From: DASCNA01 sp036011305
Lineage (GTDB): Bacteria; Verrucomicrobiota; Lentisphaeria; Victivallales; GWF2-38-69
Direction: 5' to 3'
Length of the DNA stretch: 64,000 bases
Assembly: GCA_036011305.1 (NCBI GenBank)
Contig: DASCNA010000167.1
Location: forward strand, 14,255 to 78,254
Below, one piece after another: positions 54,500 through 63,895 of this stretch. The notes below the pieces were generated by a model. The model did no database searches. It was not told where the DNA came from and was given only the letters and a program-made list of their open reading frames with translations. A program made the position numbers and the translations under genes. Within the stretch, counting starts at the first letter, position 1, and every line of letters begins with the position of its first letter.

Positions 54500-56737
54500 T
54501 TATTTAATAATTTCAAAATTATTTCTATTCTTAGTAGCAGAGCTTCCTCCAATAAATACGTCAAAATATCCCGGCTCTAAAACTTTTTCCATTTTGTAAT
54601 TATAAATTTTCAGATCATCTGGCATAATAGTAAAAGTTACTTTTTGAGTTTCACCAGGTTTAAGGTAGATTTGTTTGAAACCTTTCATCTCCTTTACCGG
54701 AACGGTTACAGATGCAACTTCATCATGTGTATAAAGCTGAACCGTTTCTGTACCTGCAAATTTGCCAGTGTTGGTAATTTCAACAGTTGCATTAATGCTT
54801 TCATTAGATTTAATCTTATTTTTACTCAAAGATATCTCAGAATATTCAAAAGTTGTATAACTCAAACCGTAGCCAAAATGGTATAACGGGGCATTAGGTA
54901 TATCAATATACTTTGATACGTATTTATCATGCTTAGTTTTCAGTGTCTCAGGCCTCCCTGAACGTTTAGTATTATAGTAAATTGGTATTTGACCTACGGC
55001 ATAAGGAAAAGTCATTGTTAACTTTCCGGATGGATTGTAGTCTCCGAAAATTACATCAGCTATTGCGTTTCCAGCTTCGCTTCCTAAAAACCAGGTTTCA
55101 AGTATCGCCGGAATATACTCTTTTGTCCAGTTTATTGTCAAAGGTCTTCCATTCATCAAGACCGCAATCACCGGTATTCCGGTGTCATAAAGTTTTTGAA
55201 GAAGCTCTTTCTGCACGCCTGGTAAATCAATAAATGCTCTTGATGCAGCTTCACCTGACATCACAGCCTCTTCTCCAACAACAGCTATCACAATATCAGC
55301 TCTTTTAGCAGTATTGACAGCATCTTCGATCATAGTCTTGTCATCACCCTTTATGTTACACCCTTTAGCATAGTATACATTTGTATTTGAAGAAACTGCA
55401 TTTTTTATTCCCTCCAGTACTGATACAGCACTATTATGCATTCCTTTAGCACTCCATGGCCCCAGCGGGTTACCTTTATCCGCTGCTAAAGGTCCGATAA
55501 CAGCAATATTACTGATATTTTTTTTGAGGGGGAGAATATTATTAGTGTTTTTCAGCAATACAATTGATTTCTGCGCAACTTTTCTTGAATACTGCCTATT
55601 AATTTCAGAGTAAACCGTTGCTTTTTCTCTGGTTTTATCATTATAAAGATATGGATTGTCAAACAATCCAAGTTCAAACTTTTTACTTAATACTTCATAT
55701 ACTAATTTATCTAGTTGTTCTACAGATATTTTCTTGTCCTTCAATAGTTTCGGAATCTCTTCATTATAAATACCACTTACCATATCCATCGTAACACCAG
55801 CATCTATAGCAAGTTTTCCAGCCTGGTATTTATTGCCTGCGACTCCGTGATTAATAAGTTCATCAATTGCATTCCAGTCTGATACAACAATACCATTAAA
55901 TCCCCATTTATCTTTTAAAATATCATTGATCAGATATTTATTTGCAGTCATAGGAATAGAATCAACTCCTGTAAATGACGGCATAATAGAGCCTACTCCT
56001 GCATCTACAGCCGCTTTATACGAGGGCATATATGTTTCCCATAAAGTCCTATTGGAAACATCAACAGTCCAGTATTCTCTTCCGGCCTGCACCAGAGCAT
56101 AGGCCACATAGTGTTTGATACAGGAAAGTACGGTGTTTTTCTCTGACAAACTTTCACCATGAAAACCTTTTATAAAAGCAACGGCCATAAGAGTTGTCAG
56201 ATATGTATCCTCTCCAAAACCTTCTACAACTCTACCCCATCTTGGATCTCTCGATACATTTACCATAGGAGAAAAGACCCAGTTAACACCTGAAGCCGAT
56301 GCTTCATCTGCCGCAATTTTCTGTGCCTTGGTAAGCATATTAATATCCCAGGTACAAGATTGTGCAAGAGGTACAGGAAATATAGTTTTATATCCATGAA
56401 TAACATCAAGTCCAAAAAGAAGAGGTATTCCAAGCCTTGATTCTTTAACTGCAGTCTCCTGCAGTTTCATAGTATTTGCATAGCCTGTTATATTAAGAAA
56501 AGAGCCTACTTTTCCCTCTCTTATCAATTCTAAATCAGCTTTATGAGCTACACTTGTACCTGTTACATTTTTACCAGAATACTGGGCCAGTTGTCCAACT
56601 TTCTCATTTAAAGTCATTTTTTTCATTAATGCTTTTATCTTACTATCGTACTTATTCATAACAGCACCTTTGTTTTCAGATAAAAGAGTAAACGGCAAAA
56701 GCAGACTTAATAAAATAAAGATTGGCTTATTAAACAT
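54500..56737 (-). CDS. bglX: Secreted GH3 beta-glucosidase
   Basis: 745 residues. A signal peptide (NKPIFILLSLLLPFTLL) is followed by the GH3 barrel, with SCIKHYVAYALVQAG (substrate Lys-His) and the nucleophile Asp in GIVVSDWNAIDE. The GH3 C-terminal domain follows (VGEEAVMSGEAASRAFIDLP), then a fibronectin III-like end. It hydrolyses cello-oligosaccharides or other beta-glucosides in the periplasm or outside. The ATG at 56737 has AAAGGA upstream; the longer frame adds seven residues before the signal peptide. Confidence 0.94.
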   Translation of the reverse strand: MFNKPIFILLSLLLPFTLLSENKGAVMNKYDSKIKALMKKMTLNEKVGQLAQYSGKNVTGTSVAHKADLELIREGKVGSFLNITGYANTMKLQETAVKESRLGIPLLFGLDVIHGYKTIFPVPLAQSCTWDINMLTKAQKIAADEASASGVNWVFSPMVNVSRDPRWGRVVEGFGEDTYLTTLMAVAFIKGFHGESLSEKNTVLSCIKHYVAYALVQAGREYWTVDVSNRTLWETYMPSYKAAVDAGVGSIMPSFTGVDSIPMTANKYLINDILKDKWGFNGIVVSDWNAIDELINHGVAGNKYQAGKLAIDAGVTMDMVSGIYNEEIPKLLKDKKISVEQLDKLVYEVLSKKFELGLFDNPYLYNDKTREKATVYSEINRQYSRKVAQKSIVLLKNTNNILPLKKNISNIAVIGPLAADKGNPLGPWSAKGMHNSAVSVLEGIKNAVSSNTNVYYAKGCNIKGDDKTMIEDAVNTAKRADIVIAVVGEEAVMSGEAASRAFIDLPGVQKELLQKLYDTGIPVIAVLMNGRPLTINWTKEYIPAILETWFLGSEAGNAIADVIFGDYNPSGKLTMTFPYAVGQIPIYYNTKRSGRPETLKTKHDKYVSKYIDIPNAPLYHFGYGLSYTTFEYSEISLSKNKIKSNESINATVEITNTGKFAGTETVQLYTHDEVASVTVPVKEMKGFKQIYLKPGETQKVTFTIMPDDLKIYNYKMEKVLEPGYFDVFIGGSSATKNRNNFEIIK

Positions 56738-56878
56738 AATTTTCCTTTCTAGAAACATTATAAGAAATTTATTATGACTTGTATAATAGGAATCATATTA
56801 AATATTTCCGGAAAGTAAATAGTTTTTGATCGAAAATTAAAATATTAATTAAATTAACAGTACTGAATAGCATTAAAG

Positions 56879-58633
56879 TTATACATCATCAGATCGTTTA
56901 AAAACACATAAAGTTATATCATCAAATAGCACATTCTTTTGAAATTCCATTACATCATCTATTACTTTTTCCCACAGTTTTTCCACTGGTTCATCACTAT
57001 TATTAATCAAAATTTTCTGCAGTCTTTCTTCTCCGTAAAATTCATTCCTACCTGAAAAAGCCTCAGTAATACCGTCAGTATATAATATCATCTTTTCTCC
57101 TGGTTCTAGATGATCGGTTTCAAAACCATATTCAACATCATCAAAGAAACCTACTAAGACATCACCGAGAATACCAAATTCCCGAATTGTATTTTTTTCT
57201 CTGTTTAGAATTATTGCATTATGATGACCGGCATTTGCATATTTAAAATTTCCTGTAGGGATATCATAATATAATAAAAAAATTGACGCAAACATTTTTT
57301 CTTTGTTTTCACTGCATACTGCATTATTAATATAATTAAGCGCTTTACCGGGGTTATCTGTTTCATATTTGCACATATTTTTTGCTATAGTTTTCAATAT
57401 TCCCATAAAAAATGCTGCAGGTACCCCTTTACCAGATACGTCCCCAATGAGAACTGCCAATTTTGTTTGTTCATCGTTTATATAGAAAAAATCATAAAAA
57501 TCTCCTGCAACTTCTTTAGCAGGGATTAAATCAACTACTATGGAAAATTCCGATCTTATGAACTCTGAAGTCAAATGCGGTAATATTGATTTCTGGATTT
57601 TTCTCGCTATATCAAGTTCACCTTCTATCTGTTCTCTAGCAACAATTTCTTTTTCCAGTTTTATTAAATAATTTTTAAGATTGGAACCCAGTTGATTAAA
57701 AGTTTTTGCAAGTTGAATAGTCTCAATACTGCCGTATTCCTCCACTTCCACATCAAAATTTCCCTCCCCCATTTTTATAGCTGCATCTTTTAGTGTTATA
57801 ATAGGTTTAACTAAAACACCAGATAACCATAATCCTATTATAATGCTTACTAAAAAAAGGATTAAAAACGCCAACAGAAAAATCAAACTGATAATAAGCC
57901 AGGTCTGATAAAATTCTTTATTGATCTGTTTATTTAGATCATTAATCTCAAATTTTTCCCTTTCTTTAATTTTAATCATGATAGGGTCCAGATAATTATT
58001 TATTGAGACAGTTCCGTAAATATAGTAATCTGTTCCTGGCACATGAATAAAAAGCCAGTATCGATAAATTTCTTTTTCAGTACTGTCTCCATCTGGAATT
58101 TCAATTATTGAGCTTCCACTATAAATATTTGATTTTATAGCATTTTCATATATTTCAAACAATTTACGTTTAGAAAATATATAATCTTTAATATTACTAT
58201 TTTCCATATTTTTATCAGGATTAAATACTATATCGCCTGATTTATTGATTAGTGCCATATGACCGACACTGACATTATGAATAATAATAGGCTGTATAGC
58301 TATTTCTCTTAACAGTCTGTTTTGTTCAACTTGTTTTAAAGTATCTAATTTGTCTCTACTAATAATCCGTGATATTCTTTGTGCCACATTATAGACATTA
58401 TCAAACACATACTGTTTAACAAGCGGACGCAAGATCTCCACCTGATGCTTAAAGTTAGCGTCTTCTAGTTCTCTGATTGATTTTACAGCCTCACTCGTCT
58501 GTTTACTTGTCTGTTTAAGAGATGTAAGAAAATGTATTACAGAAAACAGTGTTCCAACAATACATATCAATAGAATATAGGAAAGAATTATTCGTTTTCT
58601 AAGACCTATGGGCTTTTTATGCAGGAGTGGCAT
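56879..58633 (-). CDS. RsbU/SpoIIE-type PP2C phosphatase with membrane sensor
   Basis: 584 residues. Two transmembrane helices (about 12-35 and 240-265) bracket an extracytoplasmic sensor of about 200 residues. A HAMP segment (ALAGVLVKPIITLKDAA-like, about 265-320) and a coiled linker (REQIEGELDIARKIQKSIL) follow. The PP2C domain has metal Asp residues in PAKEVAGDFYDFF, VLIGDVSGKGVPAAFFMG and YTDGITEAF. It would dephosphorylate the STAS antagonist in response to an outside signal. It starts 5 nt after the kinase gene. Confidence 0.92.
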   Translation of the reverse strand: MPLLHKKPIGLRKRIILSYILLICIVGTLFSVIHFLTSLKQTSKQTSEAVKSIRELEDANFKHQVEILRPLVKQYVFDNVYNVAQRISRIISRDKLDTLKQVEQNRLLREIAIQPIIIHNVSVGHMALINKSGDIVFNPDKNMENSNIKDYIFSKRKLFEIYENAIKSNIYSGSSIIEIPDGDSTEKEIYRYWLFIHVPGTDYYIYGTVSINNYLDPIMIKIKEREKFEINDLNKQINKEFYQTWLIISLIFLLAFLILFLVSIIIGLWLSGVLVKPIITLKDAAIKMGEGNFDVEVEEYGSIETIQLAKTFNQLGSNLKNYLIKLEKEIVAREQIEGELDIARKIQKSILPHLTSEFIRSEFSIVVDLIPAKEVAGDFYDFFYINDEQTKLAVLIGDVSGKGVPAAFFMGILKTIAKNMCKYETDNPGKALNYINNAVCSENKEKMFASIFLLYYDIPTGNFKYANAGHHNAIILNREKNTIREFGILGDVLVGFFDDVEYGFETDHLEPGEKMILYTDGITEAFSGRNEFYGEERLQKILINNSDEPVEKLWEKVIDDVMEFQKNVLFDDITLCVFKRSDDV

Positions 58634-58638
58634 TCAAT

Positions 58639-59049
58639 TTATGAATTAAATTTAGAAATAGTGAGTATATTTTGTTTATTCTTACGTATATAATGTACAT
58701 TATCCATAACATTTCTAACTAGAAAAACTCCCATGCCACCAATTTTTCTATCTTCTAAAGGCGTATCAATATCAGGCTCATCAACACCCATTACATCAAA
58801 TTTAATACCATCGTCTGTAAATATTATTATCAATTGATTACTATTCGGAATATAGTCACATTCTATCTTAATTTCGCCTTTTAATTTAGGATAAGCGTAA
58901 CTTATTATATTAACCAAAATTTCTTCTGTAGCTAGAACAATATCAAGGGTTTCTGCTTCATTGAAATTATTTTTAATAGCTATATCTTTAATGAAATCTA
59001 TTAAAACTTCCAACTTTTCAAAGCATGCTTGTTCAACTACAACATTCAT
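58639..59049 (-). CDS. RsbW-type anti-sigma factor / serine kinase
   Basis: 136 residues of the GHKL ATPase fold. The N box is VLATEEILVNIISYAYP (Glu and Asn for Mg-ATP), and the G boxes are FTDDGIKFDVM and KIGGMGVFLVRNVMD. It would phosphorylate the STAS protein and bind a sigma factor or other target. No sigma factor gene is next to it. It lies between the STAS gene and the phosphatase gene. Confidence 0.88.
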   Translation of the reverse strand: MNVVVEQACFEKLEVLIDFIKDIAIKNNFNEAETLDIVLATEEILVNIISYAYPKLKGEIKIECDYIPNSNQLIIIFTDDGIKFDVMGVDEPDIDTPLEDRKIGGMGVFLVRNVMDNVHYIRKNKQNILTISKFNS

Positions 59050-59156
59050 ATTTATAATCCAAAAGAAATTTTATATTTTGACATATATTTATATTTTATC
59101 TACTTCAATAAAAGAAATCAAGTAAGTTACTTATATATCTCATAAGTAAAAGAAAT

Positions 59157-59192
59157 ATAAAAAGTTTCCAATATTTTCAAGAAACTTTTTAT
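59157..59192 (-). terminator. Stem-loop between STAS and RsbW genes
   Basis: The 12-bp stem ATAAAAAGTTTC/GAAACTTTTTAT with a 12-base loop ends in a T-rich arm on the minus strand. It sits in the 151-nt gap and probably lowers read-through, so more STAS than kinase would be made. Confidence 0.65.
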
Positions 59193-59200
59193 AAAATAAT

Positions 59201-59497
59201 CTAAATCAGGTTAAGTCTTTCAGCCAAGCCGGCTATTTTAAAAACTTTTTTTACTGAAGGTGCAACATTAATAATGGAAAAATTTCCTGAATGTACTTTG
59301 TGAGAAGCTTTTCCACACAAACGCAGAAAAGAAGATGCAATATATTCAACACCATCAAGATTAAAAACAATCTCATCAGCCCCTTCTATAGCCTGCATAA
59401 TTTTTCTTTCCGCATCTATACATTTTGTAGTATCCATTCTACCAGCAAATTTACAGATAGTTTTACCAGCACATTCATTTACACATTCAACAGACAT
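59201..59497 (-). CDS. STAS-domain anti-sigma factor antagonist
   Basis: 98 residues with the STAS pattern: CKFAGRMDTTKC (first strands), IVFNLDGVEYIASSFLRLCG carrying the phosphorylatable Ser (usual form DSSGL), and NVAPSVKKVFKIAGLAERL at the end. TGGAGG stands 7 nt before the ATG, a stronger site than for its two partners. The partner-switch set is complete: phosphatase, kinase and antagonist. Confidence 0.9.
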   Translation of the reverse strand: MSVECVNECAGKTICKFAGRMDTTKCIDAERKIMQAIEGADEIVFNLDGVEYIASSFLRLCGKASHKVHSGNFSIINVAPSVKKVFKIAGLAERLNLI

Positions 59498-59525
59498 TTA
59501 ATACCTCCAGAGTAATTTTTTCAAA

Positions 59526-60995
59526 TTAATAATTTAAATTGTATTTTTTTTCAAATTCTTTTGTACTCAATGATTCATCATAAAACAAAGAAGCATCAAA
59601 ATTAGAAAATCTTTCATCAACACGTCGTCTGGCAACGCGCTGTATGTTTATCAGATGTTTAACTGTAATATTATCTGTAGTAATGTTTTTTCCAGTAGTA
59701 CCGCAACCTAAAGTCAAAGAAGTATGAAGTTTATTGAATATTCCATCTACTGCACCCTGAGATGAAGGAGAATTAACAAGTATTCTTCCTGCATTCATTT
59801 GTTTAGCAAATTCTCTTATAGCACTTTCATCATTAGCATGAATACTTGCGGAGTGCCCCATTCCTCCATGATAGTTAAGATCCATGCAAGTAGCAATGGC
59901 TTCAGAAAAATCTTTTTTTACATAATATGCTAGAATAGGACATAATATTTCAGATGATAAAGGGTGTTCATCACCGACTGAATCAAGAGGAGCCATAAGA
60001 ATTCTTACGTCTTCAGGAACTGAAATTCCAGCCATTTTTGCTATTTTCTGAGCAGACTGACCGACAACATCAGCACTCATAACATTACGTTCTTTATCAA
60101 GAGCAATAGCTTCGACAGCATTAACTTCAGATTCATTTAAAAAATAACCGCCATGCTTTTCAAATTCCTCTTTTACCTTATCACCAATAACTTCTTCAAC
60201 AATGATAGCCTGTTCACTTGCACAAATTGTCCCGTTATCAAATGTCTTCGATATAAAAATCTGATTTACTGCAAACGGTATATCTGCAGATTTATCAATA
60301 AAAACAGGTACATTTCCAGATCCTACTCCATAAGCAGGAGTACCTGAAGTATATGCTGCTTTCACAACACCACCGCCTCCGGTTGCAACTATCACAGCTA
60401 AATCTCTGTGTGTCATAATAGCAGTAGTTTCAGCAAAATGTTTTTTAATATCAAAAGTTGCATGGTCATATGCCTCTTCAAGAGTCCACTGAATACAATT
60501 TTCCGGGGCATCTTCCTTTAAAGCAGCTTCATAACAAATTCTGGCCGTTTCGGCAATACATCCAATTGCTTTCTGATGTGGGCTTATGATCACAGGATTA
60601 CGGCTTTTCAGAGCTATTAATATTTTAAAAATAGTCGTCGAAGTAGGGTTTGTAACAGGAATAATGGCTAAAATAGGCCCAAGAGGCTGTGCTACTTCCA
60701 TAATACCTGTTTCTTTGTTATCAGATATAATTCCTACTGTCTTCTGATCTTTTATATCTTCATGAACAAAATGAGAACCAACAACATTCTTAATTACTTT
60801 ATCTTCCCATTTTCCCAAACCTGTTTCTTCTGCTGCCATTTTAGCAAGCTTAACTCTATTTTTAAAAGCCGCCTTATAAACAGCTTTTACTATTTTATCT
60901 GTTTGTTTTTGATCCAATTGGCTGAATACAGCCGCTGATTCAAGGGCGTTGCTCAAAAGATTATCTACCTTTTGTTTAATAGAATCGAATGTCAT
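59526..60995 (-). CDS. CoA-acylating aldehyde dehydrogenase, stand-alone AdhE-type domain
   Basis: 489 residues corresponding to the aldehyde-dehydrogenase half of AdhE. Visible are IPVTNPTSTTIFK (cofactor loop), the glycine loop ATGGGGVVKAAY and the catalytic Cys in TFDNGTICASEQA. GGMGHSASIHAND and INIQRVARRR near the end are also typical of AdhE. No iron alcohol dehydrogenase domain follows. It converts an aldehyde and CoA to acyl-CoA with NAD. No microcompartment shell genes are adjacent. AAGGAG precedes the ATG. Confidence 0.9.
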   Translation of the reverse strand: MTFDSIKQKVDNLLSNALESAAVFSQLDQKQTDKIVKAVYKAAFKNRVKLAKMAAEETGLGKWEDKVIKNVVGSHFVHEDIKDQKTVGIISDNKETGIMEVAQPLGPILAIIPVTNPTSTTIFKILIALKSRNPVIISPHQKAIGCIAETARICYEAALKEDAPENCIQWTLEEAYDHATFDIKKHFAETTAIMTHRDLAVIVATGGGGVVKAAYTSGTPAYGVGSGNVPVFIDKSADIPFAVNQIFISKTFDNGTICASEQAIIVEEVIGDKVKEEFEKHGGYFLNESEVNAVEAIALDKERNVMSADVVGQSAQKIAKMAGISVPEDVRILMAPLDSVGDEHPLSSEILCPILAYYVKKDFSEAIATCMDLNYHGGMGHSASIHANDESAIREFAKQMNAGRILVNSPSSQGAVDGIFNKLHTSLTLGCGTTGKNITTDNITVKHLINIQRVARRRVDERFSNFDASLFYDESLSTKEFEKKYNLNY

Positions 60996-61105
60996 AAAGG
61001 TATCTCCTTAAAAATTAATTCACAAAACTGATTTAGTTGAGAATTAAGATTATATCAAAACCGGAAAAAGCAATATAATATAATACTATTTTTAAAATAA
61101 AAAAG

Positions 61106-61140
61106 ACTCAATTTTAACGTAATTCAAAAAGGAATTGAGT
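61106..61140 (-). terminator. Terminator after pssA
   Basis: The stem ACTCAATT/AATTGAGT is followed on the minus strand by CTTTTTTATTTT, 41 nt after the pssA stop. Confidence 0.65.
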
Positions 61141-61181
61141 AATACATATAATTATTATTGTATAAAAACATGTGCTAAGAA

Positions 61182-61985
61182 TTAACCTCTTAATTCTTTC
61201 ATTTTCTTCCTTCGATTCATTCTTATAGATATATCACGGACAATTCCCCAGACTACATATCCGTTAATTACAATAACAACACATGCAACAGGATCTAATA
61301 AAAGAAGTACAAGCACAACCAGCAGCAGACAAAATCTGATTTTGTTTCTTTTTGCATTAATAAGCCATTTTCCCATATGCTGAAATCTGATATTACTTAC
61401 CATTAATATCCCCATCAAACATGCATAGTAAGGTAGAATTTTAACCCAGAAATGATGTGGATCTATATTGGTACTGCAAAACAGAATAACTAAAGAACAG
61501 ACTGCTGCTGCACCACCAGGTGAAGGTAAGCCATAAAACTTTTGTCCGCTTTTTTTCTCAACCATAGTCATTACATTGTATCTGGCTAAACGATGTGCCG
61601 CAGTAGCTAAATAAATAGCACATAAGAGCCAGGCAATAACATACCCGTACTGAGTTGCAGAATAAACATGGGCCATAACAGCTACAAGAACAGCAGGTGC
61701 AACTCCAAATGTCACCATGTCGGCTAAAGAATCCATCTGGACACCTTTCAGACTTGCTGCATTCAAAATACGAGCGGCAAAACCATCAAGAGTATCAAAT
61801 ACCATCGCTCCTAAAATCAGGCAGGCACTAGTTATAAAAACTACATCCATATCAGTATTTCTATAGGCCTGAAGGGCAAATAGTATCGCCCCAAAACCGC
61901 ATAAAGAATTGCATACGGTCAAAATATTAGGAACTGACTTTAACCATTTATTTCTTTTTAAAAAGGGTTCAACATTCTTCTTCAT
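61182..61985 (-). CDS. pssA: CDP-diacylglycerol-serine O-phosphatidyltransferase
   Basis: 267 residues with about seven helices. The CDP-alcohol phosphatidyltransferase motif is complete: DTLDGFAARILN followed by GVQMDSLADMVTFG, giving DG-AR-G-D-D. The GFGAILFALQA opening is typical of the PssA branch. It makes phosphatidylserine at the inner membrane. It follows psd by only 10 nt, giving a two-step phosphatidylethanolamine operon. Confidence 0.92.
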   Translation of the reverse strand: MKKNVEPFLKRNKWLKSVPNILTVCNSLCGFGAILFALQAYRNTDMDVVFITSACLILGAMVFDTLDGFAARILNAASLKGVQMDSLADMVTFGVAPAVLVAVMAHVYSATQYGYVIAWLLCAIYLATAAHRLARYNVMTMVEKKSGQKFYGLPSPGGAAAVCSLVILFCSTNIDPHHFWVKILPYYACLMGILMVSNIRFQHMGKWLINAKRNKIRFCLLLVVLVLLLLDPVACVVIVINGYVVWGIVRDISIRMNRRKKMKELRG

Positions 61986-61995
61986 ATATAAAACC

Positions 61996-62688
61996 TTATT
62001 TTACTATTTCAGCAATTATCGAAGTCCCTGCAGTTATTTTATCTCCAACGTTAACACTTATTTTTATTTCGTCATTATATGGTAAATAAACTTCAGTTCT
62101 AGATCCGAATTTAATCATTCCATATTTTTCACCTTTTTTTAAACTGTCAGATATTTGAGTGGCACATACTATTCTTCTGGCAATTGCGCCTGATACCTGC
62201 CTTATTCCAATTGGAAAAGAAATGTTTGCTGCATTTGCTTCCCCTATAATTATATTAGATTCATTTTCCTTTCCGGCTCTATCATCTCTAGCATCATAAT
62301 ATTTCCCTTTTTTATAGATTATATCAATCACCTTCAAATCGCAAGGGGCTCTATTAAGATGAACATTTAGAACAGAAAGAAAAATACCTATACGTAGCAC
62401 AGGCTTATTATCAAAGTAAGAACTGTAATCACAATCATCTAACACTTCAATGTCTTTTACCAAACCATCTGCCGGGGAAATCAGCAATTCTGAATTTTCA
62501 GGTATTATTCTGATTGGACTCCTGAAAAAAGCAGCTATTGCTACCCAGATAATGAATACAATAAAGGCTATTATATAGAAAAAATATAAGCTGAATATTC
62601 CAGCAAGAGCTACAGAGATCATAATTATTATAAATGCTATAATTCCTGTACCAAGCCATTCTTTAATACCATATTTTGTGAGTGTCAT
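61996..62688 (-). CDS. psd: Phosphatidylserine decarboxylase proenzyme (short type)
   Basis: 230 residues of the short Psd type. Two hydrophobic helices (about 12-55) are followed by RSPIRIIPENSELLISPADG, shown here as IRIIPENSELLISPADG, then LNVHLNRAP and the self-cleavage site in YGMIKFGSRTEVYLP, where the Ser of GS becomes the pyruvoyl group. It turns phosphatidylserine into phosphatidylethanolamine. Coupled with pssA. Confidence 0.92.
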   Translation of the reverse strand: MTLTKYGIKEWLGTGIIAFIIIMISVALAGIFSLYFFYIIAFIVFIIWVAIAAFFRSPIRIIPENSELLISPADGLVKDIEVLDDCDYSSYFDNKPVLRIGIFLSVLNVHLNRAPCDLKVIDIIYKKGKYYDARDDRAGKENESNIIIGEANAANISFPIGIRQVSGAIARRIVCATQISDSLKKGEKYGMIKFGSRTEVYLPYNDEIKISVNVGDKITAGTSIIAEIVK

Positions 62689-62714
62689 AAAAAATCCTAA
62701 TGTTTATAGTAAAT

Positions 62715-63251
62715 TTAAATATTATTTCTTTTCTTTTTAAGTTCTTTATATCTTTTGACTTTTTTAATTCTTAGGTTTAATTCTTTTACTTTTCTATACT
62801 TAACAACAAGTATATAAGTAAACAAATAACCGATTCCTCCTATAATTACTCCAAAGATAAACCCTCCAACTAAAAATGAAAGTGCCAGATCAGATCCCAG
62901 GCTAAATAATCCATGCCATGAAAAGTTATGTATTATACCGGCTATCCGCTCATTAATATATGCAAAAGTAAGACCTGTCCTAGCTACTTTTGCTCCTACA
63001 TAGCAGAAAATAGGATACATAACTACCACAGTATAAGGGTTTGAGATCCAGGTAGCGGCAAATGCAAGTACTTTATCAGTTCTAAAAATAATTGCCAGAA
63101 TTATTATTATTACTGTCTGCCCTCCGATAGGAATTAAGCATCCGATAAAAAACCCCAGTGCAATAGCCAAAGCTATACTATGAGGACTTCCATCAGAACG
63201 GAGCAACCTATAGTAATATTTTTTAAAAATTCGAAGGGTTTTTCTAAACAT
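62715..63251 (-). CDS. DUF2062 membrane protein, copy 1
   Basis: About 178 residues. The DUF2062 pattern is clear: SPHSIALAIALGFFIGCLIP, AFAATWISNPYTVVVMYP and a C-terminal double hairpin with LSFLVGGFIFGVIIGG. Three to four helices. Function unknown; family members often lie near lipid or cell-envelope genes, as here next to psd-pssA. I use the ATG at 63251, since the longer frame begins with TTG and adds unrelated residues. No clear ribosome binding site. Confidence 0.85.
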   Translation of the reverse strand: MFRKTLRIFKKYYYRLLRSDGSPHSIALAIALGFFIGCLIPIGGQTVIIIILAIIFRTDKVLAFAATWISNPYTVVVMYPIFCYVGAKVARTGLTFAYINERIAGIIHNFSWHGLFSLGSDLALSFLVGGFIFGVIIGGIGYLFTYILVVKYRKVKELNLRIKKVKRYKELKKKRNNI

Positions 63252-63385
63252 AATTACATTGATAAAATAAAGGGGACAAATAAATATTCTTAAATATGTT
63301 TCATTATATTCTAAATTCAACAAATTAATTCATTTGATTTATTAAAAGTATAAAAATATAGTTCAAAATGAAAGAAAAAATTATA

Positions 63386-63895
63386 TTATTTATTATCGAC
63401 TAATATTTTGTTTTTCATTCTTTCTGCTCTTCTTTTTCTATAGCTAATAACTAGAAAATATGTAATAAAGTAGCTTGATAAGCCAAATACTACTCCAAAA
63501 ATAAATCCCCCGATAAGAAAAGATATTGCTAGTTTTTCACCAATAATTTCAAAGTTGGTTAAAGAAAAAGAGTGAATTGCCTGCAATAAAATTTTCTCGA
63601 TCTCTTTAAATGACAGGCCAGCTCCTATTATTTTAGAACCTATAAAACAGAACGTTGGATATAAAAACGGAACAGTATACGGATTTGCAATCCAGGTAGC
63701 TGCAAATGCAAGGATTTTGTCTGTTTTAAAAATAAAAGCCAACAGTAGTACAATAACAGTATGTCCTCCAGGGGGGACAAAACAACCGACAAAAACACCA
63801 AATGCTATTGCCAGTGCAATACTGTGAGGCGTTTCTTTCGAACGGAGTAATTTAAAGTAAAAAAACTTTATTAATTTACGAGTTTTTTTTAACAT
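63386..63895 (-). CDS. DUF2062 membrane protein, copy 2
   Basis: 169 residues and a paralogue of the next gene, sharing TPHSIALAIAFGVFVGCFVP, AFAATWIANPYTVPFLYP and AISFLIGGFIFGVVFG. The two copies differ most in the middle loop. Tandem duplication is the likely origin. The start ATG at 63895 has no obvious ribosome binding site. No gene is visible between it and the window end. Confidence 0.85.
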   Translation of the reverse strand: MLKKTRKLIKFFYFKLLRSKETPHSIALAIAFGVFVGCFVPPGGHTVIVLLLAFIFKTDKILAFAATWIANPYTVPFLYPTFCFIGSKIIGAGLSFKEIEKILLQAIHSFSLTNFEIIGEKLAISFLIGGFIFGVVFGLSSYFITYFLVISYRKRRAERMKNKILVDNK

